NCBI RefSeq assembly: GCF_028550435.1
Contig: NZ_JAQQKV010000001.1
Coordinates: 124,001-188,000, forward strand
From: Asticcacaulis machinosus
GTDB taxonomy: Bacteria > Pseudomonadota > Alphaproteobacteria > Caulobacterales > Caulobacteraceae
Length of the DNA stretch: 64,000 bases
Reading direction: 5' to 3'
The notes under the pieces are model-generated. The model was not told where the DNA came from, ran no database searches, and saw only the letters and a program-made list of their open reading frames with translations. Position 1 is the stretch's first letter. Every line of letters starts with the position of its first letter. Below, piece after piece: positions 27,951 to 37,423 of this stretch. Both the position numbers and the translations under genes were made by a program.

Positions 27951-30773
27951 TTACCTGCGCCACCAGCCGCGCTTGGGCTTTTCCGGTGGGGTGGTGATTT
28001 CTGCCGGATCGACCACGGATGGCGCCGGTTCAAAGGACTGAACCTCAACCAACGGCCGCTCTAATACAGACACTTCAGTTTCAACCGGGGCTGGGTCAAT
28101 AGAGACTGGGGCCTCAACTTCAGGGGCAGGGGGGGCCGTTTCGGTTAAGCTTTCCGCCACCACATCCGTTTTCTTACGACGGGCACGAGGCTTGCGCGTG
28201 GCTTTAGCTGTGTCTTCGGCAATCACAGGCTCTGGCACAGGCTCTGGCACAGGCTCCGGCATAACCGCAACGGCTTCGGGCTCGATCGCCGGTTCGGCTT
28301 CGACGGATATGGTCGCTGTATCCTCAGCCACGGCCTCAGCGGCCACCTTGCGGGAACGGGTCGGACGCTTGCGGCGAACCGGCGCGTCACTTACCACATC
28401 TTCCGGGACGAGCGACGTCGGTGCCGAACCGTCTACCGGCTCGGTCAGGGCGCGCGGGGCGACCTCAACGGAGCCAGCCGGCGTGATGACATCCAAAGCC
28501 GTTGGCGACGTAGCTTCAGGGGCGGCCGTCCGGTTGCGGCGGTTACGCGAACGCTCACGTCTGGGGGGGGCAGAGATCTCAGATGCGACCGCTTCCGATG
28601 CTGCGATCCCGGTTTCCGGGGCCGCCGCGGATGAATTCGCGGCAATCGCGTTTGATGCGGGCTGATCTACGCGCTTTTGTTGTTCATCAAAGGCATCGAT
28701 CCAGACATAAGGTTCTTCCAGCGACGGTGTGCGGGCGCGCACCCAGCCATAAGGTTCGCGTGGACGGTTTTCCTGACCCGTGCGGCGGCCCCCGCGACGG
28801 CCACGGCGGCGGCGGCGGTTGCGGCGGTCATCACTGTCTGAATCGCTGCCGTCACTATCGTCATCGGCCTCAGCGTCAGCCGCTTCAACGGTTTCAGCGT
28901 CGGTTTCAGCCTCAGCGTCCTGCCCGCGGTTGCCATTTTCGCCCTTGCGGCGGCGGCGGCGATTACGGCCACGACCACGACCATCGCGTCCCTCACGGCC
29001 ATCTTCACGAGATTGCGCACGCTCAGCGGCACCATCATCGTCGGTATCTTCGCGGGCAATGGCTTCTTCGTCTTCGGCGTCGAGTTCTTCATCCTCAAAC
29101 ACTTCGTCGGCGGCATCGGCCAGAAGGTCAGCCGCAGGCAGGGTGCGAACGGGCGGCACGAACTCAACTTCGTCGGCATGAACGGTGCGTGTGATTTCAA
29201 ACTCAGCGTGGGAGAGGTGGTTTTCGATTTCGACGGTAACCTTGAGGCCCCATTCCTCACGCAGCTTGGCCAGATGGCCCTGCTTTTCGTTAAGCACATA
29301 AAGCGCCACGGCTTGCGGCAGCTTAATGATGACGGCTCCGGCACCATTCTGCATGGCCTCTAAATCAATGGCACGCATAGCCCCCAAAGCCGACGAATCG
29401 ACCGATCTTATCCGACCGGTGCCTTCACAGTGCGGGCAGGGCGAGGTAGTCCCTTCCAGGAAACCGGTGCGGCGGCGCTGACGTGAGATTTCCATCAGGC
29501 CAAAGCCGGAAATCTTGCCCATCTGGATGCGAGCGCGATCGTTTTCGAGGGCGTCTTTGAGCTTCTTTTCAACCGCGCGGTTGTTTTTCGGCTCATCCAT
29601 GTCGATGAAGTCGATGACCACGAGGCCGGCCAGATCGCGCAGACGCATTTGGCGCGCGGCTTCCTCGGCGGCTTCGAGGTTGGTCTTAAGCGCGGTATTT
29701 TCGATATTGCGCTCTTTGGTCGACTTACCGGAGTTGACGTCGATGGCGACCAGAGCTTCGGTCTGGTTGATCACCAGATAACCGCCCGAACGAAGCGGCA
29801 CGGTCGGCGAATAAATCTTTTGCAGCATGTCCTCAATGCCATGACGGGCAAAGAGGGGCGCGTTGGCACGGTAGAGCTGGATCTTCTTAGCCTGAGACGG
29901 CATGATCATGCGCATGAAATCGCGCGCTGAGCGGTAGCCGTCCTCGCCTTCGACCATCACATGCTCGAAATCCTTATCGAACAGGTCGCGGATGGCGCGT
30001 TTGACCAGATCTTCTTCTTCGTAGATCAGGGACGGCGCATTGGATTTCAGCGTTGTTTCGCGAATGTTTTCCCACACACGCAGCAGATAATCATAGTCGC
30101 GCTTGATTTCCTGCTTGGTGCGCTTGGCGCCAGCGGTGCGGACAATCAGGCCCATGCCCTGCGGCACGTCAAGGCTTTGGGCGACGACTTTGAGGCGCTT
30201 ACGGTCGGCAGAATTGGTAATTTTACGGCTGATGCCGCCGCCACGGGCCGTGTTGGGCATCAATACGCAATAGCGTCCGGCCAGCGACATATAGGTAGTA
30301 AGGGCCGCACCTTTGTTGCCGCGTTCTTCCTTGACGACCTGAACCAGCAGGATCTGGCGGCGTTTGATGACTTCCTGAATCTTATAGCGCTTGATCAGGT
30401 GAGCGCGCAGACGGCGCTCCTCGTCCGGCAGATCGTCGCCGTCGTCTTCGTGATCTTCATCGTCATCATGATTATTGGCGGCCGCTTGTGCCGCCAGTTC
30501 GGCCATGAGCTTTTCACGGTCAGCCACCGGAATCTGGTAATAGTCCGGATGTATTTCGTTGAAAGCCAGAAAGCCGTGGCGATTGCCGCCATATTCGACA
30601 AAGGCGGCCTGAAGGCTGGGCTCTACCCGTGTGACCTTAGCCAGATAGATGTTGCCGCGAAGCTGTTTTCGGGAATGGCTTTCGAAATCAAATTCTTCGA
30701 CCTGGCTTCCGTTCATTACGACGACGCGGGTCTCTTCCGAGTGGGTCGCGTCGATCAACATAGTTTTCGACAT
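27951..30773 (-). CDS. rne: Ribonuclease E
   Basis: Essential endoribonuclease for mRNA decay and rRNA/tRNA processing, and scaffold of the RNA degradosome. 940 aa. It starts MSKTMLIDATHSEETRV; the S1 domain (about 35-160) carries an acidic insertion (EDHEDDGDD), followed by the 5'-sensor/RNase H region (RTAGAKRTKQEI), the catalytic DNase I-like domain with VAIDVNSGKST and LAGLVVIDFIDMDEP, and the Zn-link CPHCEGTG. The C-terminal ~350 residues are disordered: acidic tract, arginine-rich RNA-binding blocks, Ala/Pro/Val/Glu repeats. The final residues KRGWWRR match the GWW peptide by which Caulobacter RNase E binds PNPase. Confidence 0.97.
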   Translation of the reverse strand: MSKTMLIDATHSEETRVVVMNGSQVEEFDFESHSRKQLRGNIYLAKVTRVEPSLQAAFVEYGGNRHGFLAFNEIHPDYYQIPVADREKLMAELAAQAAANNHDDDEDHEDDGDDLPDEERRLRAHLIKRYKIQEVIKRRQILLVQVVKEERGNKGAALTTYMSLAGRYCVLMPNTARGGGISRKITNSADRKRLKVVAQSLDVPQGMGLIVRTAGAKRTKQEIKRDYDYLLRVWENIRETTLKSNAPSLIYEEEDLVKRAIRDLFDKDFEHVMVEGEDGYRSARDFMRMIMPSQAKKIQLYRANAPLFARHGIEDMLQKIYSPTVPLRSGGYLVINQTEALVAIDVNSGKSTKERNIENTALKTNLEAAEEAARQMRLRDLAGLVVIDFIDMDEPKNNRAVEKKLKDALENDRARIQMGKISGFGLMEISRQRRRTGFLEGTTSPCPHCEGTGRIRSVDSSALGAMRAIDLEAMQNGAGAVIIKLPQAVALYVLNEKQGHLAKLREEWGLKVTVEIENHLSHAEFEITRTVHADEVEFVPPVRTLPAADLLADAADEVFEDEELDAEDEEAIAREDTDDDGAAERAQSREDGREGRDGRGRGRNRRRRRKGENGNRGQDAEAETDAETVEAADAEADDDSDGSDSDSDDRRNRRRRRGRRGGRRTGQENRPREPYGWVRARTPSLEEPYVWIDAFDEQQKRVDQPASNAIAANSSAAAPETGIAASEAVASEISAPPRRERSRNRRNRTAAPEATSPTALDVITPAGSVEVAPRALTEPVDGSAPTSLVPEDVVSDAPVRRKRPTRSRKVAAEAVAEDTATISVEAEPAIEPEAVAVMPEPVPEPVPEPVIAEDTAKATRKPRARRKKTDVVAESLTETAPPAPEVEAPVSIDPAPVETEVSVLERPLVEVQSFEPAPSVVDPAEITTPPEKPKRGWWRR

Positions 30774-31340
30774 TAATAGACTCTCCGAAGCGCACAGGCA
30801 CTGACGGCCACAAGCTAAAGCTCATAGTACGGGTCAGGGGGCGCTTATGTTTGGGGTGTGACGGGCGTGCACATTCATCCTGTCCGCGCTTCAGGGCGCG
30901 TAGACCGCTGAACGGCCGGGATGAATTAAAATAGGCACAGCCCATAGGGGTATTTCCGTTACGCATTTGCGCCTGACGGTTAAATCGGCGCGAAATCTTT
31001 TTTCAGGTGGCGCTCATTCAGAAACCAAGGTTTGCTAACCTTAAAGTCGCTTAAGTTCGCCATTTTTAGGTGTTCCGCCAACATGCGGTCCAGCTTGAGA
31101 TGTGTTTACCTGTCTTTGTTTTAAAGCCGGTGCATCCGGATTTTTTAAAAGGGCAGGCGCTGTATGAACCAAATATTGCCATAAGCCATCGCTAAATGAC
31201 ATTTCGGGTTCATGTGAAGCCACTTTGCAACATGGCTCTAAAAACGCATTCTCGTCAATTATTTTCTTGTGTTAACGCAATGGCTACCCGTGCCGGTTAT
31301 AGTCAGCTCAACATAAAAAATATGATGTGTGGAGTTTTGA
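30774..31340. other. Divergent rne/amiC intergenic region (567 bp)
   Basis: Long non-coding region holding the rne leader and the promoters of both genes. A structured element is seen at 30873-30926. The rest holds no convincing gene; a 60-codon minus-strand frame at 31041-31223 has no recognisable product. The amiC ribosome site GGAG lies 7 nt before ATG 31341. No promoter could be assigned with confidence. Confidence 0.6.
30873..30926 (-). promoter_or_regulatory. Predicted three-way junction with complementary loops in rne leader
   Basis: Read as rne mRNA, ATTCATCC (30926-30919) pairs with GGATGAAT (30880-30873) and closes two hairpins: CCG-TTCAG-CGG (30915-30905) and CGCGC-CCTGAA-GCGCG (30900-30885). 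The loop TTCAG is complementary to CTGAA in the other loop, so a kissing interaction is possible. The element ends about 100 nt before the start codon. rne leaders in other bacteria mediate feedback control by RNase E; that role here is inferred. Confidence 0.5.
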
Positions 31341-32612
31341 ATGATCCGGGTGCTCAGGCATTTGGTCGGCTATGATTTTCATAAGGCCGTGAAAATAGCG
31401 ACAGCGTCGGTTCTGGCGGCCGTAATCTGCATCGGTGTGTCCGAAGTCACCTCAGTGCGGGCGGCCACGGATACGGCCGCCTCCGGCGATGTGGCCAAGG
31501 TGCGCTTAGGCGGTGATAAAACCCAGACCCGCATTGTGCTTGAGCTCAATCGCGCGGCTAAGGGGAAGCTTTTATCCGCAGATACCGCCTCCTCGGCGGT
31601 GCTGGACCTGAGCGATGTGCGTATGGATGGCCCATTAAGCGGTGAAGGCCGGGGTCTGGTCTCCGGCTGGCGCGTTGAAAATCAGGGCGGGGCGGTACGC
31701 CTTAAGCTCACCTATCAGGGACAGGCTAAGATTGCGCGCCGATTCATTCTGCCGCCGGCAGATGGCGTGGGCGTTTACCGCTATGTGATCGATGTGGTTC
31801 CCGCCGCGGTGACACCTCCGGGCGATGAAGCTACACGCCTTCTGATACCCGACACCACAAAAGCGTCCGCTGCGACTCAGTTGAAGGCCGAAGTGCCGCT
31901 GCGTCGCTCATTGAAAAAGATTGTCGTCATTGATGCCGGGCATGGCGGCAAGGATTCCGGTGCTTTAGGGGTCTTTTCATACGAAAAAGACGTCAATCTG
32001 GCAGCGGCCAAGGCTTTGAAGACTAAGCTCGAATCGACCGGGCGCTATAAGGTCATCATGACGCGCGAAACCGATGGGTTTGTTGATCTGTCAGCGCGGG
32101 TACGCATTGCCCGCAGTGCTGATGCCGATCTGTTTATTTCACTCCATTCCGATTCGGGGCCCAATAAGACGACCCGTGGCGCCAGTATCTACACCCTGTC
32201 TGATTCGGGGACTGAGCGGGCGGCGCGTAAGGCTCTGGTGCGTGGCGACTGGTCTTTGGCTGAGCGTCCAGCCGATCAGATGGTCAATCGTATCCTCATT
32301 GATCTTACGCAACGGGCCACCAAGAACCGGTCGGCGACCTTTGCTCAGGTGTTGCTCAATAATATTGGCGATACGACCCCGCTGCTGAAAACCAGCCACC
32401 GTCAGGCCGGTTTTGTGGTGCTGCTGGCGCCGGATGTGCCGGCGGTATTGCTGGAAATGGGCTTTATAACCAATGCTCAGGATGAAAAACTGCTGAACGA
32501 TTCAGCGCAGCGCAACCGCATGATGGGGTCTGTGGCGAAATCGATTGATCAGTATTTTGAAAATGATGTGCGTTACGCCTCATTTGTCATGATGCCCAAG
32601 TCTGGTCGCTAA
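31341..32612 (+). CDS. amiC: N-acetylmuramoyl-L-alanine amidase (AmiC-type)
   Basis: Cleaves the amide bond between MurNAc and the peptide stem, separating daughter cells at division. 423 aa: N-terminal export segment (about 17-40), AMIN domain (about 50-155, probable septal or peptidoglycan targeting), linker, then the zinc Amidase_3 domain with VIDAGHGGKDSGALG, DLFISLHSD and catalytic Glu in LLEMGFITN. ATG 31341, with GGAG 7 nt upstream. It is followed by a terminator and then PBP1A. Confidence 0.96.
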   Translation: MIRVLRHLVGYDFHKAVKIATASVLAAVICIGVSEVTSVRAATDTAASGDVAKVRLGGDKTQTRIVLELNRAAKGKLLSADTASSAVLDLSDVRMDGPLSGEGRGLVSGWRVENQGGAVRLKLTYQGQAKIARRFILPPADGVGVYRYVIDVVPAAVTPPGDEATRLLIPDTTKASAATQLKAEVPLRRSLKKIVVIDAGHGGKDSGALGVFSYEKDVNLAAAKALKTKLESTGRYKVIMTRETDGFVDLSARVRIARSADADLFISLHSDSGPNKTTRGASIYTLSDSGTERAARKALVRGDWSLAERPADQMVNRILIDLTQRATKNRSATFAQVLLNNIGDTTPLLKTSHRQAGFVVLLAPDVPAVLLEMGFITNAQDEKLLNDSAQRNRMMGSVAKSIDQYFENDVRYASFVMMPKSGR

Positions 32613-32630
32613 GCTCAACCTGCCCAGTCA

Positions 32631-32662
32631 AAGGCCCTGCGGTAAGCGCGGGGCCTTTTTTA
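32631..32662 (+). terminator. amiC terminator
   Basis: AAGGCCCTGCG (32631-32641) pairs with CGCGGGGCCTT (32647-32657, one T-G wobble), followed by a T-run. It starts 18 bp after the amiC stop. Confidence 0.85.
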
Positions 32663-32852
32663 TGTCCGCAAACTTGTGGCGGAATTGTCAGGTTGACGCA
32701 CCTTTGACGCTATTCCCGCGAAATGCGATTGCCTAAGCTGGCAGGTTTGATAAATACATAGCCTTAATTAAGGTGATCCTGGCTTCAGGCGGGGGGCGTG
32801 ACGGCGTTTTTGTCAGGCGGCCTTGAAGGTTAAGGGTCGGAGGCGCAGCAAG

Positions 32853-35243
32853 TTGAAATCAGCCGAACGTTGGTTTGCCATGGCAGGGGTCGTGCTCATG
32901 ACGGTGATCGCCGTTGCGGGCTTTGCGATCGCAATCTATGCCGCGTGGCTGTTTCATGATCTGCCCGATGGTACGGAACTGGCGGATTATCGTCCGGCGA
33001 CGTCGACGCGCGTTTTTGCCTGGGACGGCACCCTGATCGGGGAGTTTGCCAAGGAGCGTCGCATCTATGTGCCCTATGACCGCATCCCGCCGCGTCTGGC
33101 GCAGGCCTTTCTGGCCGCTGAGGATCGTAATTTTTTTGCGCACTCAGGGGTCGATGTCGGGGGCTTAAGCCGGGCGGCAGCCAAGAACGTCGTCAACTTT
33201 GCTGAGGGCAACCGCCTTGAGGGCGGCTCGACCATAACTCAGCAGGTCGCCAAGAACGTACTGCTGACCAATGAGCAGACCCTGGGCCGCAAGCTGAAAG
33301 AAGTCATTTTGGCCCGCCGGCTTGAGGCCTCACTTGATAAGAAGCAAATCCTTGAGCTTTATCTCAACGAAATCTTTCTGGGGTACCGCTCGAACGGCGT
33401 AGGTACTGCCGCCTATAACTATTTTGGCAAGTCGGTTGATGAACTGTCTTTGAGCGAAATGGCCTACCTGGCGGCCTTGCCTAAGGGGCCGTCCAACTAT
33501 CACCCGACCCGCCGTAAGGCTCAGGCCATCGAGCGTCGCAACTGGATTTTGGGTGAAATGGCCAAGGTCGGCTGGGTCACACCGGCTGAAGCTCTGGCGG
33601 CTTCAAAAGAAGATTTGGTGGTGCAGGCCGCCCCGGCACGCGCCAAATACCGCGACGCTGACTATTTCGTCGGTGAGGTTGAGCGCCGCGCGCAGAATAT
33701 CTTCGGTGACGAGATTTACTCCAGCGGATATTACTTACGCACTACCCTTGACCCTAAACTGCAAACGACGGCGCGTATCGCCCTTATGGACGGACTGGAG
33801 CAATATGACCGCCGCCACGGCTGGCGGGGGGGCTGGGACAATATCGACTTTAAGGATGGCTGGCGGGCGATTGCCCTGAAACGCGCGGCACCGGCTGAGC
33901 GCGAAGACTGGCAGCATGCCATTGTTGAAAAGGCATCGTCGTCTTCGGTCAGCATTGTCACGGCTGCTGATGGCACGCGTGGACGTTTGGCCGATAATGA
34001 TGTCATCTGGGCGTTCGCGGGGGCGGGGCTTAAATCCGGTGATTTGATCTTCGTGTCGGAACAATCCAAAGGTCTGTTCAGGCTTCACCAGATTCCGGCG
34101 GTCAACGGCGCGCTGGTCGCTGTTGATCCGTGGACCGGACGGATCGTGGCTATGGTGGGCGGCTATAGTTACTCTCTGTCGAAGTTTAACCGTGCCGTTC
34201 AGGCTAAGCGCCAGCCCGGTTCGGCCATCAAGCCTTTCGTCTATGCGGTGGCGCTGGAGAATGAGTTTACGCCTGCGTCTATTGTTATGGATGCGCCTAT
34301 TTCTATGGCCGGGGCGAACGGCGAAAAGTGGTCGCCGAAAAACTACACGCGTCGTTATTACGGGGCGCAGACCCTGCGCAAAGGCCTTGAATACTCCCGC
34401 AATGCCATGACTGTGCGGCTGGCGCAAAAGGTTGGGATTAAGACCGTTTCACAAAAGATCGCTGAATTTGGCATTGCCGATAATCTGCCGTCCGTTTTGC
34501 CGATCGCTTTGGGAGCCGGAGAGACCACCCCTTATAAACTGACGGCGGCCTATTCTATTTTCGCAAATGGTGGCCGCAAGATTCGTCCGCATCTTATTGA
34601 GGTGGTTCAGGATCGTGAAGGGGGCGTCGTCTATAAGGCCGAAGCCCGCAAATGTCCGGGAGCCTGTAAGCGGGCGTTTGATGGTACGGAATCGCCCAAG
34701 CTTTTGCCGGATGGCACACCGGTTATTGATCCGATTACCGCTTATCAGATCACCTCCTATCTTGAAGGTGTGGTTCAGCGCGGTACAGCCGCGCGTGCCA
34801 ATGTGATTGGTCGTCCGATCGCCGGTAAAACGGGCACCACTAACGAATACCGCAGCGCCTGGTTTGTCGGCTATACGCCTGATCTGGTCGTTGGTGTATT
34901 TGTCGGCTTTGATGACAACCGCTCATTGGGGGAAAGTGAAACCGGTGGCTCAGCAGCTTTGCCGATCTTCATTGATTTCATGCAGCAAACGCTGAAAAAT
35001 AAACCGGAAAAAGCCTTTATAAAGCCCAAGGATGCAGTCTTTGTGTCGGTGCGTGGTTATGAAGAAGCCTTCCGTCCGGGCACGGAACCTAAGCCGGTCG
35101 TGGCGGTGACACCTTCTGACATAGAAGGGCCAAAGCCTTACACAGAGATTTGGCGTGATGGCCTTACCGAAGAGGCTGCTCCCTCAGCGGAGACGCCTGA
35201 GCGCAAGCCCTATGTGGATGAGGCTGAGCCCATTCTGTATTAA
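32853..35243 (+). CDS. mrcA: Penicillin-binding protein 1A
   Basis: Bifunctional peptidoglycan synthase. Short cytoplasmic N-terminus, one membrane helix (VVLMTVIAVAGFAIAIYAAWLF), then a GT51 glycosyltransferase domain with EDRNFFAHSGVD and GGSTITQQVAKN. An OB-like/linker domain is followed by the transpeptidase with active-site Ser in SAIKPF (SxxK), SRN (YSRNAMTVRLA) and KTGT. I chose TTG 32853 because GGAGG lies 9 nt upstream (796 aa); TTG 32823 would add 10 residues. It is followed by a hairpin and prfB, a common order in alphaproteobacteria. Confidence 0.96.
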   Translation: MKSAERWFAMAGVVLMTVIAVAGFAIAIYAAWLFHDLPDGTELADYRPATSTRVFAWDGTLIGEFAKERRIYVPYDRIPPRLAQAFLAAEDRNFFAHSGVDVGGLSRAAAKNVVNFAEGNRLEGGSTITQQVAKNVLLTNEQTLGRKLKEVILARRLEASLDKKQILELYLNEIFLGYRSNGVGTAAYNYFGKSVDELSLSEMAYLAALPKGPSNYHPTRRKAQAIERRNWILGEMAKVGWVTPAEALAASKEDLVVQAAPARAKYRDADYFVGEVERRAQNIFGDEIYSSGYYLRTTLDPKLQTTARIALMDGLEQYDRRHGWRGGWDNIDFKDGWRAIALKRAAPAEREDWQHAIVEKASSSSVSIVTAADGTRGRLADNDVIWAFAGAGLKSGDLIFVSEQSKGLFRLHQIPAVNGALVAVDPWTGRIVAMVGGYSYSLSKFNRAVQAKRQPGSAIKPFVYAVALENEFTPASIVMDAPISMAGANGEKWSPKNYTRRYYGAQTLRKGLEYSRNAMTVRLAQKVGIKTVSQKIAEFGIADNLPSVLPIALGAGETTPYKLTAAYSIFANGGRKIRPHLIEVVQDREGGVVYKAEARKCPGACKRAFDGTESPKLLPDGTPVIDPITAYQITSYLEGVVQRGTAARANVIGRPIAGKTGTTNEYRSAWFVGYTPDLVVGVFVGFDDNRSLGESETGGSAALPIFIDFMQQTLKNKPEKAFIKPKDAVFVSVRGYEEAFRPGTEPKPVVAVTPSDIEGPKPYTEIWRDGLTEEAAPSAETPERKPYVDEAEPILY

Positions 35244-35258
35244 ACCTTGCCTTCATAG

Positions 35259-35290
35259 CGGCGGGGATGTATCCCGCCGTCTCTATTTTT
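35259..35290 (+). terminator. PBP1A terminator
   Basis: CGGCGGG (35259-35265) pairs with CCCGCCG (35273-35279), followed by TCTCTATTTTT. It sits in the 62-bp gap before prfB, so it may be only partial if prfB is read through from upstream. Confidence 0.65.
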
Positions 35291-35305
35291 CAAAAGGATA
35301 CTGGT

Positions 35306-36428
35306 ATGCGACTGGATGTTGAGGCTCAGGCCCGCGACATCGAGCAATCCATTGGATTGCTCAGGAGGCGTCTTTGACTGGGATGTCGCTTTAAGACGTC
35401 TCGATGAGTTGAATGCGCGCGTCGAAGACCCGACGCTGTGGGATAACCCGGAAATGGCGCAGAGCGTCATGCGTGAGCGTACCAAACTCAGCAATTCCGT
35501 GGATGCGGTCAAAAAGCTGGAGCAGGAACTCAAAGACGCGCTCGATTACGCTGAACTCGCCGATATGGAAGGCGACGAGGCGCTTCTGGAAGAGGCGCGC
35601 GCCATGCTGAAGTCCCTTAAAGACTACGCGGGCCGGGCCGAGTTGGAGGCTCTGCTGTCAGGCGAAGCCGATGGTAATGATGCCTATCTCGAAATCAATT
35701 CCGGCGCCGGCGGAACTGAATCCTGCGATTGGGCCGGGATTTTGATGCGGATGTATATGCGCTGGGCGACCGCGCATGGCATGACCGTATCGGTTGAGGA
35801 AGAAACACCGGGCGAGCAGGCAGGGATCAAGTCGGTGACGTTGACCGTCAAAGGCACGAACGCCTATGGCTGGCTTAAGACGGAAGGTGGGGTGCACAGG
35901 TTAGTGCGGATTTCACCGTTCGATTCCAATGCGCGCCGTCATACATCATTTGCCTCAGTCTGGGTCTATCCAGTGGTTGATGATGCGATCGTCATCGATA
36001 TCAACCCGGCGGATGTGCGCACCGATACCTACCGCGCGTCAGGGGCGGGCGGCCAGCACATCAACAAGACCGACTCAGCGGTGCGTTTGACCCACATTCC
36101 GACAGGTATTGCTGTGGCCTGTCAGGCCGGACGTTCTCAGCACGCTAACCGTGATGAGGCGTGGAAGATGCTGCGGGCGCGACTTTATGAGGTCGAGTTG
36201 CAAAAACGCGAAGCGGCTCAGCAGGCGCTTGAAGATCAAAAAACCGATATCGGTTGGGGACATCAGATCAGATCCTATGTCCTGCACCCCTATCAGATGG
36301 TCAAGGATTTGCGCACCGATGTTGAGACTTCGGATTCGCAAGCTGTGCTGGATGGTCATCTCGATCCCTTCATGGCGGCGTCTCTGGCGCAAAGGGTCGG
36401 GGCCACGCGCGACGCTGCTGAAACATAA
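35306..36428 (+). CDS. prfB: Peptide chain release factor 2, with programmed +1 frameshift
   Basis: RF2 ends translation at UGA and UAA. Translation starts at ATG 35306 (AAGGA upstream), runs 23 codons to CTT, and meets an in-frame TGA at 35375-35377. A +1 slip at CTT-TGA-C continues as [14 protein letters not shown]. The full protein is 373 aa, with the stop-codon recognition tripeptide SPF (RISPFDSN) and the peptidyl-transferase motif GGQ ([16 protein letters not shown]). An uninterrupted frame from ATG 35316 exists, but its first ~20 residues do not resemble RF2. Ends in a bidirectional terminator shared with yihY. Confidence 0.96.
35342..35378 (+). promoter_or_regulatory. prfB: prfB autoregulatory frameshift site with upstream hairpin
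   Basis: AGGAGG (35363-35368), 3-nt spacer, CTT (35372-35374), TGA (35375-35377), C. This is the classic RF2 signal with the same spacing as E. coli AGGGGG-TAT-CTT-TGA-C: when RF2 is scarce, the ribosome slips +1. Immediately before the Shine-Dalgarno element lies a perfect hairpin, GAGCAATCC (35342-35350) and GGATTGCTC (35354-35362), with a 3-nt loop. Confidence 0.93.
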
Positions 36429-36432
36429 ACCC

Positions 36433-36463
36433 AACCCCTGAGATTACATCTCAGGGGTTTTTC
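36433..36463. terminator. Bidirectional terminator between prfB and yihY
   Basis: AACCCCTGAGAT (36433-36444) and ATCTCAGGGGTT (36448-36459) with a 3-nt loop, followed by TTTTC on the plus strand. The yihY stop codon (36444-36446) lies in the hairpin. Confidence 0.85.
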
Positions 36464-37358
36464 GTGTTTTGACGCGTCTATGTTTTGCGGTGATGTGTGA
36501 GCCAAAATAACGGCTGTAGACTTGCGTAAACTCGGCCCCGAAAAAGAAGATCTGGGTCGAATAATAGATCCAGACTAGGACGACGATTAGCGATCCTGCG
36601 GCGCCATAGGTTGAACTGAGCGCGCTTTGGCCCAGATAAATGCCGATAAAAAACTTGCCTACCGAGAACAGAAGGGCGGTGATAGCAGCACCTATCCAAA
36701 CGTCACGCCATTCGATATGGGCATCCGGCAGCATCTTGAATGTCATCGCAAACAAAAATGTGGTGACGGCAAATGACACGGCCAAATTGAAACCATGCAG
36801 CATGAAGGCGGGCAAAAGGTTAGTAAACATACCGCCAAAAGCCGCCAGCGCCGCGGATACCACCAGTGATATCAGCAGTAAAAACCCAATGCCGACGATC
36901 AGGGCAAACGATAGGACGCGTTTCTTCAAAAACCATGTCCAGTGATCGTTGTCCTTACTTTCGACGTTCCAGATTGCATTAAGCGCGTCCTGTAACTGCG
37001 CGAAAAAGCCGGTCGCCGAGATAATCAGTGTGGCAAATCCAATCAGGGTCGCGACGATCCCCGCTTCACGATTGTGAGAATTTGTCATAATCGTTTCAAT
37101 GGCTTGCGCGCCGGCGTCGCCTATAAGGTTTCTGATTTCGGCCACCAACTGAAGCCGCACAGAGTCTTCACCAAACGCCAGACCGGCTACCGATACCACG
37201 ATCAACAATAGCGGGCCAATCGACAGGACACTGTAAAAGGCAAGGGCTGCCCCCAGACGCGGAGCTTTGTCAGCTAACCATTCGTCAAAGGTCTCCCGCA
37301 GCAATCGCCACATGAAGTTTAAGGTAAGTTCGGGTCTGTCGGATGAAGTTTCAGGCAT
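36444..37358 (-). CDS. YihY/BrkB family inner-membrane protein
   Basis: 304 aa with about six membrane helices and the family's N-terminal APRLGAALAFYSVLSIGPLLLIVVS motif region, the central VWIYYSTQIFFFGAEFTQVY motif, and a basic C-terminal tail. Members were once called ribonuclease BN, which is a misannotation; the true function is unclear, possibly transport. ATG 37358. Convergent with prfB and divergent from nothing close; the gene upstream on this strand is bactofilin, separated by a strong terminator. Confidence 0.9.
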   Translation of the reverse strand: MPETSSDRPELTLNFMWRLLRETFDEWLADKAPRLGAALAFYSVLSIGPLLLIVVSVAGLAFGEDSVRLQLVAEIRNLIGDAGAQAIETIMTNSHNREAGIVATLIGFATLIISATGFFAQLQDALNAIWNVESKDNDHWTWFLKKRVLSFALIVGIGFLLLISLVVSAALAAFGGMFTNLLPAFMLHGFNLAVSFAVTTFLFAMTFKMLPDAHIEWRDVWIGAAITALLFSVGKFFIGIYLGQSALSSTYGAAGSLIVVLVWIYYSTQIFFFGAEFTQVYSRYFGSHITAKHRRVKTRKTPEM

Positions 37359-37423
37359 GAGAGTCCGTGATTTAATAACTCATCATACAGGCGCCATTAC
37401 CGATTGTGTGATTAAATCTCCAT

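Noticed and set aside
28192-29363. Long plus-strand frames rich in Arg, Ser or Gly opposite rne
   Set aside because: They mirror the repetitive, G+C-rich disordered tail of RNase E and show no independent coding signs.
31041-31054. CtrA-like TTAAAGTCGCTTAA between rne and amiC
   Set aside because: The half-sites are 6 bp apart rather than 7, so it does not fit the consensus.
31041-31223. 60-codon minus-strand frame upstream of rne
   Set aside because: No recognisable domain and no clear ribosome site; it lies within the probable rne leader or promoter region.
35316-36428. prfB read as one uninterrupted frame from ATG 35316
   Set aside because: The first ~20 residues do not resemble RF2, and the correct N-terminus lies in the preceding frame joined by the classic frameshift signal.
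36444-37358. Ribonuclease BN
   Set aside because: YihY-family membrane proteins were once given this name; RNase BN activity belongs to a different protein.
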